Assembly: GCA_016787135.1 (NCBI GenBank)
Contig: JAEUVK010000022.1
Span: forward strand, 1-64,000
Direction of reading: 5' to 3'
DNA: 64,000 nucleotides
From: Chitinophagaceae bacterium
Lineage (GTDB): Bacteria; Bacteroidota; Bacteroidia; Chitinophagales; Chitinophagaceae
The translations under genes were made by a program, and so were the position numbers. Under the pieces are notes generated by a model. That model was given only the letters and a program-made list of their open reading frames with translations, did not search any database and had not been told where the DNA came from. Shown piece after piece: positions 1 through 9,183 of the stretch; the first letter of the stretch is position 1; every line of letters starts with the position of its first letter.

Positions 1-435
1 GGCTTCAGGTTCATATAATGTTTCAAAATCGCCGGGAATATCGAATGCCGGGAATGTCTTTGCAGTACTTGCGCTGTCCGAAACATCCAATGGTATATTG
101 TACAATCCGGCAGATCGTTTTACTCCTTTTATCATTTCATGATCGGGGCGACCGGAATACAAAAGCCCTGTTTGATAATATATTTTTTCGCCGGTTTCTT
201 TCTCTAGCTCATCCCAGTTCTCATACGCCTTTTGCAATAAGGGGACATAGTCCGGGTGTTCAAAATACGCTTTACGGATGATGCGGCTCTGGCCTGCATG
301 TGAACCCAACTCATGGGTAATATCAAACTGTTCAATCCCGAGAACTTTATATCCTCTTTTAGCCAGGTAATAACAGGTAGCAGCACCCATGGAGCCGACA
401 CCGATTACAATGATATCAACAGAAATGGCATGCAT
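1..435 (-). CDS. FAD-dependent amine oxidase, N-terminal part (sarcosine / N-methyl-tryptophan oxidase type), cut by window edge
   Basis: Seen: reading leftwards from an ATG at 435, 145 codons stay open to the window edge. The N-terminus has a beta strand and a dinucleotide-binding GVGSMG (residues 12-17), an acidic residue at the end of the next strand (GIEQF, E35), then GSHAGQSRIIRKAY, which matches the segment after the FAD site in monomeric sarcosine oxidase and SolA. Known of the family: oxidation of N-methylated or secondary amino acids with release of H2O2. The covalent-flavin cysteine would lie in the missing C-terminal part, so the substrate cannot be judged. It would be the gene downstream of uvrD on the same strand, about 110 bp apart. 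Confidence 0.85.
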   Translation of the reverse strand, partial: MHAISVDIIVIGVGSMGAATCYYLAKRGYKVLGIEQFDITHELGSHAGQSRIIRKAYFEHPDYVPLLQKAYENWDELEKETGEKIYYQTGLLYSGRPDHEMIKGVKRSAGLYNIPLDVSDSASTAKTFPAFDIPGDFETLYEPEA

Positions 436-543
436 ATAGCTGTGAAGGAAGTCGGAAGTCTGAAAAAATTTCCTGGTTCTGAATGGGTCTTTTCAATTTA
501 GTATACTGCTTCCGGCATCATACTTCTGACCTCTGATAGTCTT

Positions 544-2886
544 CTAGTTTTCCATTATCCGCAGCTTTGCATAATTCAGCATAATTTTCTTCTCCCCGTT
601 CATTTCAAACTTTACAGTTGCAATAGGATTATGCGCCGCTCCCTCCATTTTTGTCACTTCCCCAAAACCGAATTTCTGGTGCTCCACTTTTTGGCCTACC
701 TGCAGGTTAGATGTATCACTGGGCACAAAATCAGCAGAAGGTACATGTTCTTTGGTCTGCGGCCGGGCCACCGGGGTGATATACGAGGGTTTGCTGCTCT
801 CTGTCTTAGGTTTTGCCCCCCATCCTGAACCTGATCCGCCATAGGAATCAAATCCCCTGTTCATCCGGTCAAATGCCGATGCACCAAAACTACTTTGGTT
901 TTTGCTGCCCCCGCCGGCAAAACTCCTGTCTAAATATTTCTCCGGTAACTCATCCAGGAAGCGGCTCGGTTCATTCTGCACCAGCGAGCCAAACTTATAC
1001 CGCGTATTGGCATAGCTGATCCAGAGCCGGCTCTTCGCTCTGGTGATCACCACATAAAACAATCGTCGTTCTTCTTCCAGCTCTTCTCTTGTATTTATGC
1101 TCATCGCATTGGGGAAAAGCATTTCTTCCAGCCCCGCAGCAAATACACAGCTGAACTCCAGCCCTTTTGCAGCATGGATCGTCATTAGTTTAACGGTGTC
1201 TGCATCGGGGTCTTTCTCATCTGCATCAGTAAGTAGTGTTATTTGCTGTAAGTAAGAGCCTAATCTCTTATCGCCTACTTCGCCTTCATCATTATCAGGG
1301 CTTTCGGTCCATTCCTTGATACTGTTCAGCAACTCCTGTATATTCTCGTAACGCTGCACGCCTTCTGTGCTTTTATCGTTAAAAAGTTCCTTAACGATAT
1401 TGGTCTGCTTGCCAACATGGAAAGCTACTTCATACGCATTCTTTGCCTGCAGCATGCTGGCAAAACTCCTGATCATCAGTACAAATTCTTCTATCGCCTG
1501 TAAGGAGCCTGCTTTGAAGCCATATTTTGCTGCATTTTCCAATACTTCCCAGACAGAAATACTATTCTCATTAGCGGCGAGTATCGCCCTGTCCACCGAC
1601 GTTTTACCGATGCCTCTTGCAGGGTAGTTAATGATACGCTTTAAGGCCTCTTCGTCCCTGTTGTTGACAAGTAGCCGCAGGTAGGCCACAAGGTCTTTTA
1701 TTTCTTTACGCTGGTAAAAGCTGATGCCACCATAGATCGTATAGGCTATACCCATGCGGCGAAGGCTTTCTTCAAAAGCACGGCTTTGGGCATTGGTGCG
1801 GTAGAGAATAGCAAAATCTTTATTCTTATAATGATTGCGGAGCTTCTGTTCCTGTATGGTATCGGCAACGAATTTTCCTTCGTCATTATCCGTCATCGTC
1901 CGTACCAGTTTTATTTTTTCGCCTTCACCATTCTCCGTGAACAATACTTTTTCGATCTGCCCTTTATTATTACTGATCACTTCATTGGCTACATGCAGAA
2001 TGCTTTTCGTGCTGCGGTAATTCTGCTCCAGCTTCACCACCTTTACATCGTCATAGTCTTTCTGGAACTGCAGGATATTCTGAATAGTAGCGCCGCGGAA
2101 ACTGTAAATGCTTTGTGCATCATCGCCTACCACGCAGACATTCTCATGCATAGCGCCCAGCAGTTTAATGATCTCGTACTGGGCCGGGTTGGTATCCTGG
2201 TATTCGTCTATTAAAATGTATTTGAACTTATGCTGGTATTTGCTCAGGCTTTCAGGAAAGTTCTTCAGCAGTTCATAGAACTTCAGCAACAGGTCGTCAA
2301 AGTCCATGGCTCCGTTCTTAAAACAACGCTTTACATACGCTGCATATATCTGTGAAATAGCAGGGCGGTTGGCCCGCATATCCTCCTGCTGCAGATAATA
2401 ATCGTTGGCATATTCTGCCGGCCCTACTAAAGCATTTTTAGCGGAAGATATCCTGTTATAAACCGTATTTGGTTTATAATGCTTATCATCAAGCTCCAGT
2501 TCATTGATCACCGTTTTCACCACACTCTTTGCATCATCTGTATCGTAAATGGTAAAATTGTTCGGGTAGCCGAGCCGTTGTGCTTCCGAGCGGAGTATCC
2601 TGGCAAATACACTGTGAAAAGTACCAATGTATAAATTACGGGCTTCATTGTTACCAAGTATTTTCTCTACCCTTTCTTTCATTTCCTTTGCCGCCTTATT
2701 GGTAAAGGTCAGCGCAAGTATATTGAATGCATCCACGCCATTCGCCATCAGGTGGGCAATACGGGTGGTCAGCACTTTCGTTTTACCGCTGCCGGCGCCG
2801 GCCACGATCATCAGCGGGCCGTTAATATGTAATACGGCTTCCTGCTGCCTTTCATTTAAACCTCTTAAATAATCGATCATATTCAT
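544..2886 (-). CDS. uvrD: UvrD/PcrA-type superfamily 1 DNA helicase
   Basis: A 780-residue SF1A helicase acting in nucleotide excision and mismatch repair and in clearing recombination or transcription obstacles. Seen: N-terminal Q-motif region (LNERQQEAVLH), Walker A GAGSGKT (residues 30-36), Walker B DEYQD near residue 225, GDDAQSIYSFRGA, QNYRST, the TIHAAKGLEF motif and the VITRAKSRL segment. The last ~50 residues (QKVEHQKFGFGEV onward) form the Tudor-like tail of PcrA/UvrD, reached through a Gly/Ser-rich linker. Length is normal for the family. ATG at 2886 and ATG at 2880 are both possible starts. A repair helicase near recA in the same window is unremarkable. Confidence 0.97.
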   Translation of the reverse strand: MNMIDYLRGLNERQQEAVLHINGPLMIVAGAGSGKTKVLTTRIAHLMANGVDAFNILALTFTNKAAKEMKERVEKILGNNEARNLYIGTFHSVFARILRSEAQRLGYPNNFTIYDTDDAKSVVKTVINELELDDKHYKPNTVYNRISSAKNALVGPAEYANDYYLQQEDMRANRPAISQIYAAYVKRCFKNGAMDFDDLLLKFYELLKNFPESLSKYQHKFKYILIDEYQDTNPAQYEIIKLLGAMHENVCVVGDDAQSIYSFRGATIQNILQFQKDYDDVKVVKLEQNYRSTKSILHVANEVISNNKGQIEKVLFTENGEGEKIKLVRTMTDNDEGKFVADTIQEQKLRNHYKNKDFAILYRTNAQSRAFEESLRRMGIAYTIYGGISFYQRKEIKDLVAYLRLLVNNRDEEALKRIINYPARGIGKTSVDRAILAANENSISVWEVLENAAKYGFKAGSLQAIEEFVLMIRSFASMLQAKNAYEVAFHVGKQTNIVKELFNDKSTEGVQRYENIQELLNSIKEWTESPDNDEGEVGDKRLGSYLQQITLLTDADEKDPDADTVKLMTIHAAKGLEFSCVFAAGLEEMLFPNAMSINTREELEEERRLFYVVITRAKSRLWISYANTRYKFGSLVQNEPSRFLDELPEKYLDRSFAGGGSKNQSSFGASAFDRMNRGFDSYGGSGSGWGAKPKTESSKPSYITPVARPQTKEHVPSADFVPSDTSNLQVGQKVEHQKFGFGEVTKMEGAAHNPIATVKFEMNGEKKIMLNYAKLRIMEN

Positions 2887-2891
2887 TCATC

Positions 2892-2911
2892 ACCCTGAGT
2901 TTAGTGAAGGG
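2892..2911. repeat. CCCTGAG...AAGGG short dispersed-repeat-like element
   Basis: Directly upstream of the uvrD start lies ACCCTGAGTTTAGTGAAGGG, a short imperfect hairpin (CCCT/AGGG). It resembles the CCCTGAGC-AGCGAAGGG intergenic repeat seen scattered in many bacterial genomes. Only one copy is visible here, so dispersed-repeat status is an inference from resemblance. Confidence 0.35.
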
Positions 2912-2990
2912 CAATCAAGCCTGCAAGTTACAGGATACCCGGGAGGGCAGGAGAGAGTTGAATAAAAAATAAAAGGAAAATTATCCCCCG

Positions 2991-3143
2991 TTAAGATCCG
3001 CGTTGAGAACCGCCTGTCAGTTTGGTATTCTTTGCTATCGCTTTTGTATTGGCCTTCCCTTTTGCAGAAGGAAAAGCCGGGTTGTTTTTCTGCTGCTGAC
3101 CTTTTTTCTTGTCTTTCTTGTTGCTGTTGTTGAGAAGTGACAT
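2991..3143 (-). CDS. 50-residue basic, Lys/Asn/Gln-rich small protein
   Basis: ATG at 3143 opens a 50-codon frame ending in TAA at 2991. It begins MSLLNNSNKKDKKKG, continues QQQKNNPAFPSAKGKAN and ends TKLTGGSQRGS. About a quarter of residues are Lys or Arg, there is no membrane segment or signal peptide, and the composition suggests a disordered, cytoplasmic, nucleic-acid-associated peptide. A longer frame (2890-3210) overlaps it in another register, but its composition (runs of Q, E and S followed by cysteine-rich text) looks like a shadow. I recall similar short proteins with a TGG-x-x-RGS end in Chitinophagaceae, but cannot assign a function. The gene stands alone between the uvrD start and the cytochrome c terminator. 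Confidence 0.5.
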   Translation of the reverse strand: MSLLNNSNKKDKKKGQQQKNNPAFPSAKGKANTKAIAKNTKLTGGSQRGS

Positions 3144-3244
3144 AGGACTCTATTTTTGTTTTCAGTGTTACAAATTTAATGATCCTGCCCCATTTCTGAC
3201 CGGGCAGCATATTTTTCGTATAGCTGAATAGGGGTGAAATTAAA

Positions 3245-3270
3245 AAGGAGCGGTTTACTTCCCGCTCCTT
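3245..3270 (-). terminator. Rho-independent terminator of the cytochrome c gene
   Basis: AAGGAGCGG (3245-3253) pairs with CCGCTCCTT (3262-3270) across an 8-nt loop. Read on the minus strand, the stem is followed by a T run (A3242-A3246 on the plus strand). It starts 15 bp past the stop of the di-haem cytochrome gene. Confidence 0.8.
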
Positions 3271-3285
3271 AGAATAAAATACTAT

Positions 3286-4257
3286 TTATTTCGGGTATTT
3301 CTCGACTTTATTGCTGACAGGCTTCACAGAACGCAAATAAGCATAGATAGCCTTCAGGTCATCATCATTCATTCCGGCATATTCAGATAAAGGCATAACC
3401 GTGTTTTGGGTGCCTGGATCCAGGTTGTAATTCTTTTCATCCCGGTACAGCGTGAATTTAGTAAGGAATCGCTCTTCTGTCCACGTTCCGAGACCTGTAG
3501 CAGAATCGGGAGTGATATTCGCTGACGCAACCTTAAAATTAGCTATCGTGAATATATTGCCGCCTCCATCAACACGACTAAAATCAGGCTGCCCTTTCAC
3601 AAAAGGAGTATGGCAGGCTCCGCAATCAGCTATAGTAAAAATGTATTCACCGTATTTTACCTTGTCACTCTCCGCCGGACGTACATTACCATCAACAGAT
3701 TTTTGTAATGCCGGACCAGGATACGCCATACTTATGGGTATCATTAGTTGTCTTTCCGGCACTTTATTTTTTATGGGTTTTAATGTTTTGATGTAGGCAA
3801 CAATGCTAAGTAAATCCTCTTTTGCCATCCTGTTATAATTGGCATAGGGCATTATCGGAAACAGAGTATCGCCGTTTTTATTTATGCCCTGCGTGATAGC
3901 CCGTAAGATCTCATCATCTGTCCACGTGCCGATACCGGTTTCGGGATCAGGCGTGATATTCCTGGAGTAAATCGTTCCGGGGATAGCATCGAGAATTGTA
4001 TGATCGAATTTACTTCCACCGCCTCCTTCCGTGCCCGGAACAACAGGACCTGAATATTTACTGAAGTCTCTCTGGCTGTGGCAGTGAATACAGGCCGCTA
4101 CATGAACAGCCAGGTACTTACCTCTCGAAATTACCTTGTCCAGTGAATCGTTGTTTACAGTGGGACCGGATTCTTTGGTTTCGTTGTTGCAAGATGAAGA
4201 ATAAATGGCAACAATGCAGGCGATCAGCACTCCTGCTGATACAAAGAGCTTTCTCAT
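3286..4257 (-). CDS. Di-haem class I cytochrome c lipoprotein
   Basis: Seen: two CxxCH haem-binding sites, CIHCH in the N-terminal half and CGACH in the C-terminal half, each followed by a Met-containing segment (IMPYANYNRM; VMPLSEYAGM) that can give the distal ligand. So it is two cytochrome c domains in tandem. The start chosen is ATG 4257 (MRKLFVSAG), because the 22 codons upstream in the longer frame do not resemble a leader, whereas MRKLF begins a hydrophobic signal ending in YSSSCNN, a plausible lipobox. Known of the family: periplasmic electron carriers or donors to oxidases and alcohol/aldose dehydrogenases. No dehydrogenase partner is adjacent, so the redox partner is unknown. Confidence 0.9.
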   Translation of the reverse strand: MRKLFVSAGVLIACIVAIYSSSCNNETKESGPTVNNDSLDKVISRGKYLAVHVAACIHCHSQRDFSKYSGPVVPGTEGGGGSKFDHTILDAIPGTIYSRNITPDPETGIGTWTDDEILRAITQGINKNGDTLFPIMPYANYNRMAKEDLLSIVAYIKTLKPIKNKVPERQLMIPISMAYPGPALQKSVDGNVRPAESDKVKYGEYIFTIADCGACHTPFVKGQPDFSRVDGGGNIFTIANFKVASANITPDSATGLGTWTEERFLTKFTLYRDEKNYNLDPGTQNTVMPLSEYAGMNDDDLKAIYAYLRSVKPVSNKVEKYPK

Positions 4258-4347
4258 ATAAAAGTTGATTGGTGATGAAAAAAGGTGACTGTTAAAGGTT
4301 ACGAATTTTTTATGGAAAAACAATACCCTTTTTACCTGACCGCATCT

Positions 4348-5550
4348 TTACTTGACCGAATAGCCCAGGCTAAACGTCAGCGGTATTTTGACACCATCAT
4401 TATGCGGAAAAATATTCCCATTAGAATAATGGACTATCCTGAACTCCGCATTCAACTGTCTTTCTCTGCCGGCGAATACCCCAATACCCATAATATCCTG
4501 GAAAGTGAATTTTTTTCCTGTATCATGCCCATCAATTAAAGTCCTTGATATGAAAGCCGGGCCTCCCAATGAGTAGTTGAAATAAAGGTCAGCTGTTTTT
4601 ACTCTGATGATGGTAAACCTGAATACCGGAAATAAAGCAAACGTCACGAAATTTTCTTCCTGTATATCGCTTTTCCACCATCCGGCTGTTGCTCCCCAGT
4701 CCAGTGAAAAAACTCCCCTGCCATGAAATATGTTGTGTTGATATTGCAGTGAAATGCCGCTTTTTACTTGTGCATCACCACCCCAGAAAACGGGGATTTT
4801 TTGAGAGAATAAATTATTTACACCATATCCCGCAGCATTTGTTGTGTACCCCGCCTGTATTACTCTTTTTGAAAATTTATGCCTGCTTTGCGAATTTCTT
4901 TGAACCTTTTCACCAGGTAGTGGCCGCATGTTATAATGAAAGCCGGTTGAATAAAATATCGTAGCCGGCTGTTTTGCTTTTTCGTATGCCGGTGACCAGG
5001 TGACAGCAGTATTTAACTCCCAGTTTTTACTTAAGCGATACGACATGCCCGCTCCAACTAATAAGCTGGTAAACCCGGCGTCTTTCACTCCAGCAGCATT
5101 ACCAATGATGAACCCGCTACGGGTGACGACCGCAACACCAGCCTCACTGATGAAGGTGATTTTTTTTGAAACAGGAAGACCGGACCGGAGAGTAAGTCCT
5201 GCAACATTCATTCCCACTTCATGGACCGATCGGCTTCCATTCACATTTTTATACTTTATCCATGCAGCCGGGCGCATGTAACTTACCTGTGCCGATAAAT
5301 GATCATTGAACCGGTAACCAAATAAGATCACCCGCAAGGCAAAATGAGGAACAGAAACAGATTCAGCTGTGTACCCCTGCTCTAATTGTTTTGAAGAAAA
5401 ACGATAGTTGATATATCCGGCGCTGACACCAAAATATGCTTTCTTCAAAACAGACGGATATTGCGCCCTGCTATCCTGGGATAAGACAAGCAGGTTATAT
5501 GTGGTCAGAAAAGAAATGATCAGAATGATCTTAAGCAGTATCCCTATCAT
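4348..5550 (-). CDS. Outer-membrane beta-barrel protein with PagL-like (acyloxyacyl hydrolase) C-terminal part
   Basis: A 400-residue protein with a long hydrophobic leader (IGILLKIILIISFLTTYNLL). The first ~200 residues show alternating beta-barrel strands (FGVSAGYINYRF; SAQVSYMRP). The second half ends RIVHYSNGNIFPHNDGVK and a terminal aromatic strand, which resembles the H-x-SN signature of lipid A 3-O-deacylase/PagL-type acyloxyacyl hydrolases. The catalytic His-Ser pair would be the H and S of HYSN. The N-terminal barrel-like half is not part of PagL. It lies 32 bp downstream of nagA in a minus-strand run led by a two-component system. An enzymatic role in lipid A remodelling is an inference; a non-catalytic barrel is the alternative. 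Confidence 0.6.
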   Translation of the reverse strand: MIGILLKIILIISFLTTYNLLVLSQDSRAQYPSVLKKAYFGVSAGYINYRFSSKQLEQGYTAESVSVPHFALRVILFGYRFNDHLSAQVSYMRPAAWIKYKNVNGSRSVHEVGMNVAGLTLRSGLPVSKKITFISEAGVAVVTRSGFIIGNAAGVKDAGFTSLLVGAGMSYRLSKNWELNTAVTWSPAYEKAKQPATIFYSTGFHYNMRPLPGEKVQRNSQSRHKFSKRVIQAGYTTNAAGYGVNNLFSQKIPVFWGGDAQVKSGISLQYQHNIFHGRGVFSLDWGATAGWWKSDIQEENFVTFALFPVFRFTIIRVKTADLYFNYSLGGPAFISRTLIDGHDTGKKFTFQDIMGIGVFAGRERQLNAEFRIVHYSNGNIFPHNDGVKIPLTFSLGYSVK

Positions 5551-5582
5551 ACCTGGTTTTATCCGGAATCTTATCGTAAAAA

Positions 5583-6689
5583 TTATGAATTAAGCAGCTT
5601 TTGCACTTCCATATTATCATTCATTACTGACATGGCAGTTTTATATCCCTTGCCGATCTTCCCAAGTTCGTTATCTTTTCTGATAACCCTTGCCGGGTAA
5701 AGGCTGCACATACGTAAAGCCTCCTCCGGAGAAATCCCCGTATATCTGACAAGATTACGAACCGCTTTATCCATCTTCAATGCCGATCCGCTGAGAATAC
5801 CGGAAGATTCATATTTGTCACCTGCCAGTTCATGACGATAATATCCCTTATCAGTTTCTGTCACCGCATCTGTGATCACAAAAAGCCTTTCCTTCATCAC
5901 TTGCCTGGCGATCCGTATGGCAGCATGATCTACATGATAGCCATCAGGAATGATACTTGCCATCACTGATACATGATCCATTGCTGCTCCCACCAGCCCC
6001 GGCTGCCGGTGTTGCAATGGGCTCATCGCATTGTATAAATGTGTGACTGCCGTTATGCCATTTGAAAAACCGTTCATGGCTTCGTTATACGTTGCATTGC
6101 TGTGTCCGGCTGAAATAATGATATTATGAGAGAGAATAAGATCTGATACATCTTTGCTGCACACTTCGGGGGCAAGGGTTATTATTTTGATGACCCCTTT
6201 ACCATAATTCAATAATTCTTCTGCCTGTTTAAGTGTTGGAGAATGTATCAACGACTCTATATGTGCGCCTCTTTTTGCAGGATTGATCCAGGGTCCTTCG
6301 ATATGTAATCCCAATACCCCTTTGCCCCCTCTATCCCAGTAATCCCTTACAGCATCAATACACCTGTAAAACACATCATAGGTATTTGTAGCTACTGTTG
6401 GCATACAAAAAGCGGCGCCTCCGCTATTGCAGTATTCATTTAATTTATGTAAAGAATCTGCATCCGGGTAAACAGCCAGCAACTTACCATAAGCACCGTA
6501 TATCTGCAGGTCTATAAATGCCGGTACGAGAAAACACCCGGGGAAATTCTCTACTGCTATGTCTTTGTTCAGAGATGCCAAAGAAACGATATCAATGATA
6601 ATATCGCCATTTGTAATGACAGCCTGGTCGCTTAACCAGATATCACCGGTAAAGATCCGGTCTGCAGTATATGCTTTTATTTCAGGCAA
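5583..6689 (-). CDS. nagA: N-acetylglucosamine-6-phosphate deacetylase
   Basis: 368 residues of the amidohydrolase fold. It removes the acetyl group of GlcNAc-6-P in amino-sugar and cell-wall recycling. Seen: FIDLQIYG in place of the usual FIDLQxNG, the metal-site segment GLHIEGPWINPAKRGAH, ISAGHSNATYNEA, THLYNAMSPLQHR and the catalytic aspartate in VITDAV. No ATG lies near the N-terminus. The start is TTG at 6689, preceded by AGGA about 10 nt upstream, and the frame is the same as that of the response-regulator stop 33 bp before it. Together with the PagL-like protein it follows the two-component genes and may be co-transcribed with them. Confidence 0.93.
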   Translation of the reverse strand: MPEIKAYTADRIFTGDIWLSDQAVITNGDIIIDIVSLASLNKDIAVENFPGCFLVPAFIDLQIYGAYGKLLAVYPDADSLHKLNEYCNSGGAAFCMPTVATNTYDVFYRCIDAVRDYWDRGGKGVLGLHIEGPWINPAKRGAHIESLIHSPTLKQAEELLNYGKGVIKIITLAPEVCSKDVSDLILSHNIIISAGHSNATYNEAMNGFSNGITAVTHLYNAMSPLQHRQPGLVGAAMDHVSVMASIIPDGYHVDHAAIRIARQVMKERLFVITDAVTETDKGYYRHELAGDKYESSGILSGSALKMDKAVRNLVRYTGISPEEALRMCSLYPARVIRKDNELGKIGKGYKTAMSVMNDNMEVQKLLNS

Positions 6690-6722
6690 CAGGTATTTTC
6701 CTGTAAAAATAAGGGATGCAGA

Positions 6723-7409
6723 TCATGCCACCACAAAGCGATAGCCGATGCCTTTAATAGTGATGATCTCCAATGAAGGATCTTCTTTTAAATAACTGCG
6801 GAGTTTGGTAATATATACGTCGAGGTTTCGGGAATTGAAAAAGGAATCATTACCCCACAAAAGGTTGAGAATATCTTTACGGTCAATGATCTTTTCACGG
6901 TTCTCATACAGTAATTTCAGTAATTCGCTTTCCCGGAACGAAAGCTTGCGGTCCTCTTTACCAGTACTGAGTACCTGCCGGTGTATCTGGAAATTATATC
7001 TCCCTATTGTTATATTATCTCCGCTGATCTTTTGCGGGCCTTCAGATCTATGGCGCAATAGATTTTGTATCCGGACAATCAATTCCTCCATGCTGAATGG
7101 CTTGCGGATATAATCATTGCCGCCAATAGTGAAACCTTTAACCACATCTTCTGTTTGATTTTTAGCCGTGAGAAAGATAATAGGAACTTCTTCATTCAGT
7201 TCCCGTATCTCATCGGCAATAGTAAAGCCGTCCTTGTTCGGGAGCATGATATCCAGCACGCAGATATCAGGATTGGTTTTTCTAAAAAGATCGGTCGCTT
7301 TACCGCCATCACCTTCCATGACCACTTCAAAGCCGCGGCTCTCAAGGCTTTCCTTGACTATTTTCCCAAGGAACAGTTCATCTTCGACATAAAAAACTTT
7401 AACAGCCAT
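6723..7409 (-). CDS. OmpR/PhoB-family response regulator
   Basis: 228 residues. The receiver domain (1-120) shows acidic residues E9/D10, phospho-acceptor D53 (VLDIMLPNKDG), T81 and K103 (IRKPFS). The winged-helix domain (130-227) ends TIKGIGYRFV, the usual wing and C-terminal strand. It starts 5 bp after the kinase stop, so the two are co-transcribed and are cognate partners. Likely DNA targets are the phased TTAAC repeats at 9221-9256 and 16308-16343, since OmpR-family regulators bind direct repeats about one helical turn apart. That assignment is an inference. Confidence 0.95.
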   Translation of the reverse strand: MAVKVFYVEDELFLGKIVKESLESRGFEVVMEGDGGKATDLFRKTNPDICVLDIMLPNKDGFTIADEIRELNEEVPIIFLTAKNQTEDVVKGFTIGGNDYIRKPFSMEELIVRIQNLLRHRSEGPQKISGDNITIGRYNFQIHRQVLSTGKEDRKLSFRESELLKLLYENREKIIDRKDILNLLWGNDSFFNSRNLDVYITKLRSYLKEDPSLEIITIKGIGYRFVVA

Positions 7410-7414
7410 ATTCG

Positions 7415-9166
7415 TTATACTGAAAAAGGTACTTTAGCTATAAAAGTACTGCCTTTGCCTAATTCGCTTTCCACCCGTAACTGACCGTGATGCCGCCTGA
7501 TCACTTCTGCCACATAGCTTAACCCCAGCCCATATCCCTTTGTATTATGTTTATCTCCTGCCGGTACCCGGAAGAACTTATCAAATATCTTTTCCCGGTA
7601 AGCTGGCTCTATGCCAATACCATTATCACTAACACTGAACTCGATATATTCTGGACAAGAAGACAGTTTTACATCAATGACAGGGTCTCCCTTACTATAC
7701 TTCAGCGCATTGTCCAGCAAATTATAAATAACACTGGTGATATGTAGCTTATCGGCATCAATGATAAAGTTATCTCCTTCTGTATGCAATTTCACTTTCG
7801 CATGATACTTGTCAAATTGCAGTTTCATGCTATTCATCACTTCTTCCACCAGGTGTTTACAATCGAACTGTTCTTTTTTCAGCTCGATCTCCTTTTTTTC
7901 GAACATGGAAAGTTTCAGTACTTTATCCACCAACAGGCTTAAACGCTGCAGTTCATTTTGTGAGATATCGAGGTATTCTTTTGTTCGCTGCGGGTCATGA
8001 ATAGCATTAAAATTCTTCAATGCTTCTATGGCTACCCCTACTGTCGCTATCGGCGTTTTTAATTCATGGGTAATATTGCTGATGAACTGATTCTTTAATT
8101 CCGCAAGTTTTCTTTGTTTCAAAAGGCTGCGGTATAATAATACAAATGAAGCAATCGTGATTCCTACCAGGAAAAAAGAAAACAATATGGGAAGGGTCAG
8201 TTTTTTGACAATATAGCTCATCTTATTTTGTAATGACAAGCTATAAGTAATAGGATTCGCAAAACCGATGGTCACCTCATTCATTGCCAGTGAATCGGTG
8301 TGATCCCTGTCCAGCCTGCCCACGACAAAAGACAGGTCCATTTTATCGTCCTTCAGTTTTGCAGCATACGCGGTCGTGACCTCTTTTATCGTTACTGAAT
8401 CTTTGACAGAAATAGAATCAACATTATACAAAAACCGGAATACGGCATCTTTACCCTGCATATGTATTTGCCCATCACGGTGAACAATATCTTCCGTCAG
8501 TATTTCCGGTATCTTTCTATCACCTGTCTTAGCAGATTTACGGATAATGACCGTGTCTTTAGCCAATGAATCATTCTTATTATTACTGTAGCCGATAGCA
8601 ATAACCTTTTCACCAGGCTTTCCTTCTTTGTTCATGTTTTTCACGGCTATCTCCCGTATCATTTCCGGGTCGATCTTTATCAGGGAGTCGTGGGCGGTGG
8701 AAATAGTAATAGAACTTATTTTGCTGTTAAAATACCTCGCCCCTCCTGTCATCAATGAATCCGATGGAATACGTGCAGAAATGGTAAGTGAATTCTTAGT
8801 AGCCGAATCTCCTGAGTACTCTTTCATCTTTTCCTGCAGCAGGTTCATTATTGTAACCGGAGGCTCCTTATGCCTTGCCTTTTTCAGATCAACCAGGCTA
8901 TCCATCTTTCCCTTTCCTTGCCTGATCATTACACGGGATGGCGACAGAGGTGCGGGCAGGCCATTACCTGACTCCAGTACTACTGTTTCCAGTTTCATCT
9001 TAGCAGCCTGCAACTTCAATATCGTTTGACGGAATAATGCATTGGTCTGCAGTTCGAGTGACTGTTTCTCCCTGCTATAGTTATTGTTTAGCCAATAGAG
9101 CTGGAAGCCCGTTATTCCCAGGATCGTGATCCCCATTAATATCGCCAGCCAGCGGAATTTTTGCAT
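7415..9166 (-). CDS. Membrane sensor histidine kinase with large extracytoplasmic domain
   Basis: Seen: a first membrane segment at ~6-24 (LAILMGITILGITGF), ~300 residues outside the membrane with no recognised domain, a second membrane segment at ~322-348, then the H-box NITHELKTP (His near 368), the N-box NLLDNALKYS (~485), DNGIGIE (~516) and GYGLGLSY (~547). The frame is open from a GTG at 9184, but a -7 element lies exactly there (9184-9191), so ATG 9166 (MQKFRW) is the better start, giving 583 residues. It pairs with the regulator 5 bp downstream. The sensed signal is unknown; an envelope-related one is suggested by the neighbouring barrel and GLPGLI genes. Confidence 0.93.
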   Translation of the reverse strand: MQKFRWLAILMGITILGITGFQLYWLNNNYSREKQSLELQTNALFRQTILKLQAAKMKLETVVLESGNGLPAPLSPSRVMIRQGKGKMDSLVDLKKARHKEPPVTIMNLLQEKMKEYSGDSATKNSLTISARIPSDSLMTGGARYFNSKISSITISTAHDSLIKIDPEMIREIAVKNMNKEGKPGEKVIAIGYSNNKNDSLAKDTVIIRKSAKTGDRKIPEILTEDIVHRDGQIHMQGKDAVFRFLYNVDSISVKDSVTIKEVTTAYAAKLKDDKMDLSFVVGRLDRDHTDSLAMNEVTIGFANPITYSLSLQNKMSYIVKKLTLPILFSFFLVGITIASFVLLYRSLLKQRKLAELKNQFISNITHELKTPIATVGVAIEALKNFNAIHDPQRTKEYLDISQNELQRLSLLVDKVLKLSMFEKKEIELKKEQFDCKHLVEEVMNSMKLQFDKYHAKVKLHTEGDNFIIDADKLHITSVIYNLLDNALKYSKGDPVIDVKLSSCPEYIEFSVSDNGIGIEPAYREKIFDKFFRVPAGDKHNTKGYGLGLSYVAEVIRRHHGQLRVESELGKGSTFIAKVPFSV

Positions 9167-9183
9167 GTTTGTTGATTCCTGCA

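Noticed and set aside
2890..3210. 106-codon minus-strand frame overlapping the 50-residue basic protein
   Set aside because: Its composition (Q and E runs followed by text of poor coding character) is a frame shift of the Lys-rich protein, and the shorter frame is the more natural one.
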